From Peribacillus simplex (GTDB lineage: Bacteria > Bacillota > Bacilli > Bacillales > DSM-1321): 64,000 nucleotides of DNA. Location of the stretch: positions 1 to 64,000 of the forward strand of contig NZ_LNNH01000012.1 of assembly GCF_001542915.1 (NCBI RefSeq), given 5' to 3'. A program made the position numbers and the translations under genes. Under the pieces are notes generated by a model. The model saw only the letters and a list, made by a program, of their open reading frames with translations, searched no databases and was not told where the DNA came from. Positions 16,767 to 25,126 of this stretch are shown here, piece by piece. Each line of letters starts with the position of its first letter. Position 1 is the first letter of the stretch.

Positions 16767-17639
16767 CTATAGATCCCTCATGAAATCAACGCCCTCGACA
16801 AATTCGACAAACTCTTTGACCAGCTTTAGTTCGAGGGACTTTTCATGATATAACATCCACGTATTCCGGATAAGCGGGTTTCCTTGCTCATCCCTCAGGT
16901 CCAACTGCCTCAGGGCTGGGTCGTGCTCCAATAAAACACTGGGAAGGATTCCATACCCGAGGCCATTTTTGACCATTTCCTTGCATGTATCCCCTTTGTC
17001 CACCTCCATCCCAACTAACGGCGGGCCTTGAAAATTATTCCTCCACCAATCATCGATCATCGTTTTCAGGAGTGCATCGGTCTTGTAATCGATTCTCGGC
17101 AATGAAGCCAGGTCCCCGACTTCGACTTTTTCCTTGGAAGCAATGCAAATCGTCTCCTCAAAAAGATGATGCTTAGCTCCTGACCACTGATAATCGCCCC
17201 GGACGATCCCGACGTGAACTTCTTCCTTGTAAATGAGGTTCAGTACTTCCTTGCTCCAGCCTGTAGTCACATGGAAATCCACCTGCGGGTATAATTCACG
17301 AAATTTTTTCAGCAATCCGGGCAGCTTATGCAGCGTAATATAATTGGAGACGCCCAGCCGTAATGTGCCACTGATCTCCTGTCCCATATTGAACGCCGTC
17401 TCTTTGATTTGCCTCAGCCTGATCAGCATCTCATCAGCACAGATCGCCAAATATTCCCCTTGAGGGGTGAACTGCACTCCCCTTGTTCCCCGCTCGACAA
17501 TTTTCAAATTGAACTCCTTCTCCATCTGCTGGATCCTTTTCGTTAAAGAAGGCTGCGAGATATATAAGCTTTGCGCCGTTTTAGTGATATTCTTATGTTC
17601 ATGCAATATCTTTAAAATATGCCAATCCCTTTCATTCAT
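16767..17639 (-). CDS. LysR-family transcriptional regulator
   Basis: A 290-residue regulator with an N-terminal winged helix (ILHEHKNITKTAQSLYISQPSLTKRIQQMEKEF at about residues 8-40) and a C-terminal co-inducer domain. ATG 17639 is taken because family similarity starts there and GGGGAAGG lies immediately upstream; a further nine codons upstream are open. The AEC transporter gene follows after 150 bases and a terminator, so regulation of that transporter is a guess from position only. Confidence 0.82.
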   Translation of the reverse strand: MNERDWHILKILHEHKNITKTAQSLYISQPSLTKRIQQMEKEFNLKIVERGTRGVQFTPQGEYLAICADEMLIRLRQIKETAFNMGQEISGTLRLGVSNYITLHKLPGLLKKFRELYPQVDFHVTTGWSKEVLNLIYKEEVHVGIVRGDYQWSGAKHHLFEETICIASKEKVEVGDLASLPRIDYKTDALLKTMIDDWWRNNFQGPPLVGMEVDKGDTCKEMVKNGLGYGILPSVLLEHDPALRQLDLRDEQGNPLIRNTWMLYHEKSLELKLVKEFVEFVEGVDFMRDL

Positions 17640-17730
17640 GGACCTTCCCCCGATCGCTTTTTTCAAGTAGGTATATTCCCTACAAATACAAAGGACTTTG
17701 TCCAGTGATCATGCATGGAACATGCCGTGA

Positions 17731-18096
17731 TCACTGCCCGTTATGCTTCCCCGCTATTTCCTTGTCGAAAACGAATACGGAGATCGCTATATTTTCTTCC
17801 ACTTTAAAATCGGAAAACAGATGAACAAGCTTGGCTCCCACCAGTTCTTCCATTCCATCCGGAGGATTTACGGAGTATACATCCTGAATCATTTTTGTTC
17901 GTGCAGAATGGACCATATCCCTGCCTTCCTCTGTGCTGGATATGAATATTTCCGTCGGGGTTAAATTCCCATGCAATGTGGTGACGGCCATATTCTCAAC
18001 GAAAACAGTATGGATCCGTTCCGGCCCCTTCCCGAAAAGTTCCTTGCGCAGCTTACGGATCATATCATTGAATTCGTGAATCACCTTTGACATCAT
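17731..18096 (-). CDS. DUF2294 protein (YrhF-like)
   Basis: A 121-residue cytoplasmic protein of the DUF2294 family; its function is unknown. Recognisable parts are GKGPERIHTVFVENMAVTTLHGNLTPTE and the Gly/Pro segment before VGAKLVHLFSDF. It is divergent from the formate dehydrogenase gene. In B. subtilis the DUF2294-like gene yrhF sits beside yrhE (formate dehydrogenase) and yrhD (DUF1641), so the association is conserved even though the orientation differs. GGAG lies 7 bases before the ATG. Confidence 0.8.
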   Translation of the reverse strand: MMSKVIHEFNDMIRKLRKELFGKGPERIHTVFVENMAVTTLHGNLTPTEIFISSTEEGRDMVHSARTKMIQDVYSVNPPDGMEELVGAKLVHLFSDFKVEENIAISVFVFDKEIAGKHNGQ

Positions 18097-18189
18097 GCAC
18101 TCACTCCAAATCGCCTTCTTTTTTCCTTATCATAAATCACGAAACTCAAAAACGAAAGGGATTTGGCGAACGTCCGCTGCTGGGCAGTA

Positions 18190-18218
18190 TTGTATCTTTT
18201 TGTAAATAAAGGTATAAT
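18190..18218 (+). promoter_or_regulatory. SigA-type promoter for formate dehydrogenase
   Basis: TTGTAT (18190-18195) and TATAAT (18213-18218) are separated by 17 bases. Transcription would begin near 18225 and give a leader of about 190 bases ahead of the first gene. Confidence 0.7.
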
Positions 18219-18224
18219 ATCAGG

Positions 18225-18387
18225 GATGAAAGTTGGTCATGCAATAATGGGTTGTTGCGTCTCTTTCTTTTTCATCGCCCATACATAATGGTATGATTGG
18301 TATATTGGCAAGTTTTGCTACTAAACTATTCCACCATGACCTACACCAACGTTTTAGAGGCGGAGGTGTGCTCATGGTGGTTTTTTG
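18225..18387 (+). promoter_or_regulatory. Structured leader with terminator, candidate riboswitch or attenuator
   Basis: The leader ends in a strong intrinsic terminator: arms CCACCATGA (18331-18339) and TCATGGTGG (18372-18380), an additional six pairs inside, then TTTTTT at 18381-18386, only 31 bases before the gene. Bases 18235-18241 (GGTCATG) are exactly complementary to 18335-18341 (CATGACC) in the 5' arm, so an antiterminator can form. The upstream part can also fold a 7-pair hairpin (18241-18247 with 18252-18258) and a CATAC/GTATG hairpin (18280-18295). I recognise no known riboswitch class. The ligand is unknown. Confidence 0.7.
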
Positions 18388-18417
18388 TTGTGTTTTTGCT
18401 AAAAAGGGGGAACTACT

Positions 18418-21357
18418 ATGAGCAATTCGACGAGCACGTTTAAAATCAATGGTTTGGATTATACGGCAAAAGCCGGATTGACGATACTTGAGGTTATCAA
18501 CCAAAATGGGCTAGCCCACCCGCAAATTTGCTATGTCCCCGAGGTCGATCCGATCCAGACCTGTGACACCTGCATTGTCGAAGTCGATGGGAAACTCGTC
18601 CGCTCCTGTTCGACCGTGGCCGTGAGCGGGATGGATATTGCCATGAACTCGAGCAAAGCAAAAGAAGCCCAAACCGAAGCAATGGATCGGATCCTGGAAA
18701 ACCACTCCTTATACTGTACAGTGTGTGATAATAATAACGGCAATTGCACGCTTCACAACACGGCAGAATTAATGGAAATTGAACACCAAAAATACCCTTA
18801 CACACCGAAAGTGAAATTGGCCGATGTCGATATGTCGCATCCATTTTACCGCTATGATGCCAATCAATGCATTGCATGCGGGCAATGCGTCGAGGTCTGC
18901 CAGAACCTTCAGGTCAACGAGACACTATCCATCGATTGGGAAGCCGATCGCCCAAGGGTCATCTGGGATGAAGGCTCCGAAATCAACAGCTCATCATGTG
19001 TCGGCTGCGGACAGTGTGTAACCATTTGTCCCTGCAATGCATTAATGGAGAAGTCAATGCTCGGTGAGGCTGGGTTCATGTCAGGTATCAAAAACGATTT
19101 GCTCGAACCCATGATTGACCTTGTCAAAGAAGTGGAGCCTGGGTACAGCGGGATTTTCGCCCTTTCGGAAATCGAGGCGGCCATGCGTGAGAAACGGACG
19201 AAGAAGACAAAAACGGTCTGTACGTTTTGCGGGGTGGGCTGCTCATTCGAGGTCTGGACTAAGGGCCGGAAAATCCTTAAAATCCAACCGACTCATGAAG
19301 CTCCCGTCAATGCGATTTCCACATGTGTCAAAGGGAAATTCGGCTGGGATTTCGTAAACTCCGAGAAACGTTTATCCAAGCCGCTCATTCGGAAAAATGG
19401 CAAATTCATCGAATCGAGTTGGGATGAAGCATTGGACCTGGTCGCCTCAAGATTCGGTTCGATCAAACAACAGCATGGCGGCAACTCCGTAGGCTTCATT
19501 TCTTCCTCCAAGATCACGAATGAAGAAAACTATGTCATTCAAAAGCTGGCACGACAAGTATTCGAGACGAATAACGTCGACAATTGCTCTCGTTATTGCC
19601 AATCGCCTGCTACAGACGGATTGTTCCGTACAGTCGGAATGGGCGGAGATGCCGGAACGATCAAGGATATCGCCGCGGCTGGTTTGGTCATCATCATCGG
19701 GGCGAATCCGGCTGAAGGGCATCCTGTACTGGCGACACGCGTGAAGCGGGCCCATAAGCTTCACGGCCAAAAACTGATTGTAGCCGATATCAGGAAAAAT
19801 GAAATGGCGGAGCGTTCCGATATTCACATCAGCCCTAAACAGGGCACGGACCAGGTCTGGTTGATGGCGGTTACCAAATATATGATCGACCAAGGCTGGC
19901 ATGATCAGGAATTCATTGATGAGAATGTGAACTTCTTCGACGATTATATGGAAGTACTTGAGAAATACACCCTTGAATATGCTGAAATGCACACAGGCCT
20001 TGCAAAAGAAGCATTGATCCAAATTGCTGAATTGATCCGTGATGCCGATGGGACCTGCATCCTATGGGGGATGGGTGTAACCCAAAACACTGGAGGCTCC
20101 GACACGTCGGCCGCCATTTCCAACCTTTTACTGGCTACAGGAAACTACCGCCGCGCTGGAGCCGGTGCCTATCCGCTTCGCGGCCATAACAATGTCCAAG
20201 GCGCTTGCGATATGGGTACCCTCCCGACATGGCTTCCCGGATACCAGCATATTTCCGATGATGCGGCCCGCGCCAAATTCGAAAGGGCTTACGGTGTGAA
20301 AATCGATGGCAAACCAGGCATGAACAATATCGACATGCTTCACGCCATTGAAAAAGGCGACATGAAAGCGATGTACCTAGTCGGTGAAGATATGGCACTT
20401 GTCGACTCGGATGCCAACCACGTTCATGACGTATTATCCAGCTTGGATTTCTTCGTGGTACAAGATATTTTCCTTTCCAGGACCGCTCAATATGCAGACG
20501 TCGTGTTACCTGGCGTGCCCTCGCTTGAAAAAGAGGGCACGTTCACCAATACGGAGCGTCGGGTACAGCGTCTATACCAAGCTCTGCCTGCTCTAGGAGA
20601 CGCTAAAGCGGATTGGTGGATCACCCAAGAGATCGCCAAACGGTTGGGAGCGGATTGGAATTACACACATCCTGGTGAAATCTATGATGAAATGGCAAGC
20701 CTTTCACCGATTTTCAGCCAAGCCAATTATGGTGTGCTCGAAGGCTGGAACAGCTTCCTCTGGGGCAGCCATGACGGAGCAAGCACGCCGCTCCTTTATG
20801 TAGATGGTTTTAACTTTCCCGATAAGAAAGCCCGTTTTGCACTATCTGATTGGGTCGAGCCGGCTCAGTTCCCAGCGGAATTCGATCTTCACATCAACAA
20901 CGGGCGGATGCTGGAGCATTTCCATGAAGGAAACATGACGAATAAATCTATTGGAATCCAAGCAAAGGTTCCGGATATTTTCGTTGAGATTTCGCCTAAG
21001 CTGGCTAGTGAGCGTAAAGTCGGCGATGGCGGGCTCGTCCGCTTGGTGTCACCATTCGGAGCCGTTAAATTAAAGGTGCTGATCACGGATCGAGTAAAAA
21101 ACAACGAGCTATTTTTACCGATGAATTCCGTTGATAAAGACTCTGCCATTAACTTCCTGACCGGTCCCATTTACGATCAGCGCACAAGCACGCCGGCATA
21201 CAAACAGACGATGGTCCGCATGGAAGTGTTATGCGCAAGCGGCGATACTCCGCTGCCCGATACAAATCCACGGAATAAAAAACGACATCCCCAAAATGGA
21301 GTCGAGGTTGAGCGGAAGTGGGCACGTCCAGGGTATGTTCATTTAACGGAAAAATAA
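18418..21357 (+). CDS. fdhA: Formate dehydrogenase catalytic subunit, YrhE-like
   Basis: A 979-residue molybdenum enzyme that oxidises formate to CO2. Domains in order: N-terminal [2Fe-2S] ferredoxin (C38, C49, C52, C64), a His/Cys [4Fe-4S] region near residues 97-110 (CTVCDNNNGNCTLH), two [4Fe-4S] ferredoxin motifs (CIACGQCVEVC and CVGCGQCVTIC), a further [4Fe-4S] site CTFCGVGC, then the bis-MGD molybdopterin domain and a C-terminal nucleotide-binding domain. The metal ligand position (DNCSRYCQSP) carries Cys394 where some relatives have selenocysteine. No dedicated electron-acceptor subunit is adjacent. It is cotranscribed with the DUF1641 gene and preceded by a structured leader. Confidence 0.93.
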   Translation: MSNSTSTFKINGLDYTAKAGLTILEVINQNGLAHPQICYVPEVDPIQTCDTCIVEVDGKLVRSCSTVAVSGMDIAMNSSKAKEAQTEAMDRILENHSLYCTVCDNNNGNCTLHNTAELMEIEHQKYPYTPKVKLADVDMSHPFYRYDANQCIACGQCVEVCQNLQVNETLSIDWEADRPRVIWDEGSEINSSSCVGCGQCVTICPCNALMEKSMLGEAGFMSGIKNDLLEPMIDLVKEVEPGYSGIFALSEIEAAMREKRTKKTKTVCTFCGVGCSFEVWTKGRKILKIQPTHEAPVNAISTCVKGKFGWDFVNSEKRLSKPLIRKNGKFIESSWDEALDLVASRFGSIKQQHGGNSVGFISSSKITNEENYVIQKLARQVFETNNVDNCSRYCQSPATDGLFRTVGMGGDAGTIKDIAAAGLVIIIGANPAEGHPVLATRVKRAHKLHGQKLIVADIRKNEMAERSDIHISPKQGTDQVWLMAVTKYMIDQGWHDQEFIDENVNFFDDYMEVLEKYTLEYAEMHTGLAKEALIQIAELIRDADGTCILWGMGVTQNTGGSDTSAAISNLLLATGNYRRAGAGAYPLRGHNNVQGACDMGTLPTWLPGYQHISDDAARAKFERAYGVKIDGKPGMNNIDMLHAIEKGDMKAMYLVGEDMALVDSDANHVHDVLSSLDFFVVQDIFLSRTAQYADVVLPGVPSLEKEGTFTNTERRVQRLYQALPALGDAKADWWITQEIAKRLGADWNYTHPGEIYDEMASLSPIFSQANYGVLEGWNSFLWGSHDGASTPLLYVDGFNFPDKKARFALSDWVEPAQFPAEFDLHINNGRMLEHFHEGNMTNKSIGIQAKVPDIFVEISPKLASERKVGDGGLVRLVSPFGAVKLKVLITDRVKNNELFLPMNSVDKDSAINFLTGPIYDQRTSTPAYKQTMVRMEVLCASGDTPLPDTNPRNKKRHPQNGVEVERKWARPGYVHLTEK

Positions 21358-21374
21358 CAAGGAAGGTGATGTTC

Positions 21375-21851
21375 ATGGCAGCTCCCATTACGGAAATCCA
21401 TAATCCGCTTACGGAGGAAGAAGAAAAGCTCCAAAAACTAGAAGAACTAAAAACACTGATCGCCAATAATGAAGATGCCTTAAACCATATGTTTAAAATC
21501 GTCAATGAACTGAATGGCGCCGGAGTATTCGAAGCTGCGACCTCGATGCTTCAAGGAAAAGAACAGATTGCCAAAATCGCCCTTGAACAAGTCACAAGAC
21601 AACCTGTCACAAACCTGATCAATACCGTTATGGGGGCAACAGGGGCCTTGATGAAAGCCGATGCCGCACAATCGACGAAACTGCTGAAAAGTGCACTCGC
21701 CGGAATCGACGAAGGAAACAAATTCCTCCAAAGCGAAAAGAAAATCGGCGTACTCGATCTAATGAAAACGTTGAATGATCCCGACATAAACCGGGCGATC
21801 GGTTTCGGCGTCCACTTCCTGAAGGGAATGGGCAAGGAATTGAAGGAATAG
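21375..21851 (+). CDS. yrhD: DUF1641 protein (YrhD-like)
   Basis: A 158-residue helical protein of the DUF1641 family. It contains the family segment LNELNGAGVFEAATSMLQGKEQIAKIALEQV and a C-terminal GFGVHFLKGMGKEL. These proteins are found almost always beside formate dehydrogenase genes and may be an assembly or accessory factor; biochemical function is not established. ATG 21375 is chosen because GGAAGG lies 8 bases upstream; an ATG two codons earlier is less well spaced. It lies 17 bases after fdhA. Confidence 0.85.
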   Translation: MAAPITEIHNPLTEEEEKLQKLEELKTLIANNEDALNHMFKIVNELNGAGVFEAATSMLQGKEQIAKIALEQVTRQPVTNLINTVMGATGALMKADAAQSTKLLKSALAGIDEGNKFLQSEKKIGVLDLMKTLNDPDINRAIGFGVHFLKGMGKELKE

Positions 21852-21855
21852 GAAG

Positions 21856-21890
21856 GAAGGTTGACTCTTTTTAGGGTCAGCCTCTTTTTT
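21856..21890 (+). terminator. Terminator of the formate dehydrogenase operon
   Basis: The stem AGGTTGAC / GTCAGCCT (one G-T pair) with a 10-base loop is followed by TTTTTT. Confidence 0.8.
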
Positions 21891-22574
21891 CACTCATCAA
21901 AAAACAGGCTATACTCCCTCCCCTTATTCACGCCACGGCTTGTCAGGTTCAATGATTGCAGGATTCGCGTTGCAGTGGATGCAGAGGAAATATTCAAAAA
22001 ATCCCGCAGCTGCCGATTCGTGATAGTCGGGCCGATTAAATAAAAATAGTTTCGGAAAGTTTGTATCGTTCAAGCATGGAAAAATCGGCATCGATATGCT
22101 GTTTATTGATGACGCGAACAGCTTTCTTTAAAGCTTTAGCATCTAAAATCGATTCTTTCATGGAATTTTCGAGTTGATTAATTATAGCGGGAAGCGCCTC
22201 GCGATGAATGACTTTATACTGGAGCGTACGGTTTTCAGGAGAGGTACGTATGATTGTTTGGGGATTGCTGATGACAATGAATGAATGGATCGGAATTACT
22301 GGAATGTTATATTGCAAAAGTCACGATTAAAGTATCCATCTGAAAAAAAAGGGATGGGTCCTACAACCGTATATCGTGGAAGATGAAATGACTTTTCGGT
22401 TCCAAAAAGCTTACTTAATGGAAAGTCAATGGAGGTTTCCCCTTTATAGCCAGCCTCCCTTTTATTGAGATCCTGCATAATTGAAGGCATCTTTGGATGA
22501 TGTGGCGGAAGCCTGCGCACCAATGCACGTAATTTGAGGATCGTAAGCGGGACTTTTCGCTGTTTTACAATCAA
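21890..22574 (-). pseudogene. Decayed NERD-domain (nuclease-related) gene
   Basis: Three pieces of one protein lie in order but in broken frames. The N-terminus (from TTG 22574, with TGAGG upstream) reads RALVRRLPPHHPKMPSI and KREAGYKGETSIDF, the typical start of Bacillaceae NERD proteins. A second piece (about 22317-22040) reads IPVIPIHSFIVISNPQTIIRT. A third (about 22040-21890) reads LIGPTITNRQLRDFL, the C-terminal winged-helix part. Roughly 100 residues of the NERD core, normally containing the nuclease-like active site, are missing between the first two pieces, and frameshifts or stops separate all three. Family identification is from memory of the family, not from a search. Confidence 0.75.
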
Positions 22575-22656
22575 TATTCCTCACTCCTATCTTGGGTTTC
22601 TCCCAAAGGATTCGACAAAAATAACGAATATTCCTTCAAATGAATGCGCTTGTCCC

Positions 22657-22820
22657 TTTTATCTGCGAAATTCGAGGATTTTTCTACAATTTCGGCATTT
22701 TATCTGCGAAACTGATCTTTTTTTCTGCAATTTCGGCATTTTATCTGCGATTCTGGTCCATTTATCTGCAATTTCGGCACTTTATCTGAGATTCTGGTCC
22801 ATTTATCTGCGATTTCGGCG
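22657..22820. repeat. 41-bp tandem repeat, four copies
   Basis: Four contiguous units of exactly 41 bp start at 22657, 22698, 22739 and 22780. Each consists of two similar half units, TTTATCTGCGAnnnT and TTTATCTGCAATTTCGGCA-like. They lie upstream of the NERD pseudogene and downstream of the flavoprotein gene terminator. There are no unique spacers, so it is not a CRISPR array. Confidence 0.85.
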
Positions 22821-22837
22821 ATATTTCGATTTTCCTA

Positions 22838-22865
22838 CAAAAAAAGGACCCCAAAAGCAGGTCCT
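22838..22865 (-). terminator. Terminator after the flavoprotein dehydrogenase gene
   Basis: The stem AGGACC / GGTCCT with a 9-base loop is followed by seven T on the minus strand. Confidence 0.8.
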
Positions 22866-22867
22866 CG

Positions 22868-24523
22868 TCATAAATCTGCAAGCGCCCTGCCCGCCTGTCG
22901 TCCGGAGAAAAGGCAGCCGCCGACGAATGTTCCTTCCAATGAACGATAACCGTGAACCCCGCCCCCGCCGAATCCAGCTACCTCACCCGCTGCATACAGG
23001 CCATTCACTGGATGTCCGGAAGCATTCAGGACGCGACAGGAAAGATCGGTTTGCAATCCCCCTAGAGTTTTTCTGCTGACGATATTCAACCGTACCGCTA
23101 TCAACGGACCATTCTTTTGATCGAGGATTTTATGCGGTGCTGCAACTCTTATTAACCGATCCCCGATATAATGGCGTGCTCCACGCATTGCGGTGATTTG
23201 CAGGTCTTTCGTGAATTTATGATCCATTTCCCTATCCCTCGCGATTATTTGCCGCTCGATATCGGCAAGGACAAGCAAGTTCTCTTCCGTGAGCTTATTC
23301 ATCCCGTCCACAAGTTCCGGGAGTGAATCCGCTATGACAAAATCCTCGCCCTTGTCCATGAAAGCCTGCACGGGAGACGATGCGCCAGGCAGGACGCGGG
23401 ATAACACCTTCCGAATGCTTTTACCTGTCAAATCGGGATTTTGCTCAGAGCCCGATAAAGCAAATTCTTTTTCGATGATTTTCTGCGTCAAAATGAACCA
23501 TGAATGGTCGTACCCTGTCGCCATGATGGCATCAAGCGTCCCCAGCGTATCGAATCCCGGAAAATTCGGAGCAGGGAATCGCTGGCCCGTTGCATCGAGC
23601 CAAAGAGATGAAGGCCCGGGCAGGATACGGATTCCATGCTTGGCCCAAACGGGATCATGATTCTTGATTCCTTCCGTATAGTGCCACATCCGGTCGCGAT
23701 TGACGATTCTTCCTCCGGCCTTTTCCGTAATGGCAAGCATCCTCCCATCCACATGCTCAGGAACGCCGGAAATCATATTTTTCGGGGCTTCACCTAGTCG
23801 CGCAGGCCAATTCTTTCTTATCAATTCATGATTGGCCCCGATTCCGCCGCTTGTCACAAGCACAGCTTGAGCATGAAACGAAAAGTCCCCGATCACTTCC
23901 CGGGAGCTAGCCTCGCCGCGAGCTGCCGAGCTCGGCACAAGCACCGATCCACGTACACCAAAGACAGAGTCGTCTTCCGTTAACAATTCATTCACGCGAT
24001 GACGGGGACGATAATCGACCAGACCTTTCCCGATCGCTTTACGGACCCGATCCTCGAACGGCTTTACGATCCCCGGACCCGTTCCCCATACAATATGAAA
24101 ACGCGGAACCGAGTTACCATGTCCTTCAGCGAGGTAACCCCCTCGCTCCGCCCAGCCAACTACCGGAAAAAAACGGATGCCCTGGGCTGTCAGCCATTCC
24201 CGTTTTTCCCCTGATGCAAAGTGGACGTAAGCTTCCGCCCACTTTTTCCCCCAATGATCTTCATCATCCTCACGATCAAAACCAGCCGTACCTAACCAAT
24301 CCTGCCAGGCAAGCTCCCGTGAATCCTTAATGCCCAATCTCCGCTGTTCAGGTGAGTCGACAAGAAATAAACCGCCAAAAGACCACCATGCCTGCCCGCC
24401 AAGAGAAGCTTCCGGTTCTTGATCCAGCAGCAATACTTTCTTCCCGGCATCCGCAAGCTCTGCCGCAGCCACCAACCCGGCGAGACCCGCTCCGACCACA
24501 ATCACATCAAATCCCATCAACAT
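22868..24523 (-). CDS. FAD-binding dehydrogenase (fumarate reductase / KsdD-like flavoprotein)
   Basis: A 551-residue flavoprotein. The N-terminal Rossmann motif VIVVGAGLAGLVAAAELADAG binds FAD. A C-terminal GLYAAGEVAGFGGGGVHGYRSLEGTFVGGCLFSGRQAG completes the FAD site of the fumarate reductase/3-ketosteroid dehydrogenase superfamily. No signal peptide is seen, so it is cytoplasmic or membrane-associated. The start is set at ATG 24523 (GGAG 8 bases upstream); the frame continues to 24553 but that part coincides with a cre site. Its substrate is unknown. It is a single-gene unit with a terminator. Confidence 0.8.
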   Translation of the reverse strand: MLMGFDVIVVGAGLAGLVAAAELADAGKKVLLLDQEPEASLGGQAWWSFGGLFLVDSPEQRRLGIKDSRELAWQDWLGTAGFDREDDEDHWGKKWAEAYVHFASGEKREWLTAQGIRFFPVVGWAERGGYLAEGHGNSVPRFHIVWGTGPGIVKPFEDRVRKAIGKGLVDYRPRHRVNELLTEDDSVFGVRGSVLVPSSAARGEASSREVIGDFSFHAQAVLVTSGGIGANHELIRKNWPARLGEAPKNMISGVPEHVDGRMLAITEKAGGRIVNRDRMWHYTEGIKNHDPVWAKHGIRILPGPSSLWLDATGQRFPAPNFPGFDTLGTLDAIMATGYDHSWFILTQKIIEKEFALSGSEQNPDLTGKSIRKVLSRVLPGASSPVQAFMDKGEDFVIADSLPELVDGMNKLTEENLLVLADIERQIIARDREMDHKFTKDLQITAMRGARHYIGDRLIRVAAPHKILDQKNGPLIAVRLNIVSRKTLGGLQTDLSCRVLNASGHPVNGLYAAGEVAGFGGGGVHGYRSLEGTFVGGCLFSGRQAGRALADL

Positions 24524-24538
24524 GCCCCCGTCTCCATA

Positions 24539-24553
24539 TGTATGCGCTTTCAT
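24539..24553 (-). promoter_or_regulatory. CcpA cre site ahead of the flavoprotein gene
   Basis: On the minus strand ATGAAAGCGCATACA fits the cre consensus WTGNAANCGNWWNCW at every fixed position. It lies 16-30 bases before the chosen start codon, where CcpA would block transcription. Confidence 0.6.
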
Positions 24554-24617
24554 TAAATGCTCTCTTCCTACATTCCCTGTTCATCCTCATATTCCTTCTT
24601 GAAAGGAAAAAAGGCAA

Positions 24618-24647
24618 ATAAAAAACCACCAATATATGTATTGGTGG
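24618..24647 (-). terminator. ssrA terminator
   Basis: The stem CCACCAATA / TATTGGTGG with a 4-base loop is followed by a run of T on the minus strand. The left arm overlaps the terminal CCA of the mature tmRNA. Confidence 0.85.
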
Positions 24648-25003
24648 AGACGGTGGGAGTCGAACCCACGTCCAGACATAACGGCACTTAAGCTTCTACG
24701 AGTGTAGTCGATATATTCGCATTTCGCGAACTCATTAGCCTATCGACAGGCGGCAGAGCAGCTAGTCTGATTGGTCTCTTCCTTCATCCTCAGACGGTGG
24801 ATTCCGGCGTATCCCACTTAGAGTGAGTCCCTTACCCTACCACGTGGGCCATGGAGGGAGGAACAGCTAACGACTGTTGTTACGCAGCGAAAGCTAGGTT
24901 GTTGTTTTGTTTGCCAGTTATAGGCGTTGACGTTTTAACGAGGCCGATCCCCTCGACTCGCAACTTAAGCTCGAACTATCCCTGTCGAATCCGTAACGTC
25001 CCC
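24642..25003 (-). ncRNA. ssrA: tmRNA (ssrA)
   Basis: A 362-base transfer-messenger RNA that rescues stalled ribosomes with SmpB. The 5' end GGGGACGTTACGGATTCGAC and the 3' end with GGGTTCGACTCCCACC and an encoded CCA form the tRNA-like part. The tag reading frame lies at 24880-24915 and reads GKQNNNLAFAA before TAA, normally preceded by the charged Ala. The tag ends in the Ala-Ala degron recognised by ClpXP-type proteases. smpB is immediately upstream. Confidence 0.97.
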
Positions 25004-25079
25004 ATGATTGAAATGGAGCGTACGAGAGAAGAATAGTCAGCAAGTTGGCTGATATTCAATTGTCATCGGTACAGGATTA

Positions 25080-25107
25080 ATTATAACAGATTGAAACGAA
25101 AAATCAA
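25080..25107 (-). promoter_or_regulatory. ssrA promoter
   Basis: On the minus strand TTGATT and TATAAT are separated by 16 bases. Transcription would begin about 65-70 bases before the mature tmRNA 5' end, which is then produced by RNase P. Confidence 0.65.
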
Positions 25108-25126
25108 TTGTAAGGTCTTGGCAGTG

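Noticed and set aside
18303-18318. Possible sigma-54 promoter (TTGGCAAGTTTTGCT) before fdhA
   Set aside because: The GG and GC elements are 10 bases apart instead of the required 12, and a normal SigA promoter lies upstream.
19585-19599. Selenocysteine site in formate dehydrogenase
   Set aside because: The metal-ligand codon is TGC (Cys394), not TGA, so the enzyme is the cysteine type.
22657-22820. CRISPR-like array
   Set aside because: The repeats are contiguous without unique spacers, and no cas gene is present.
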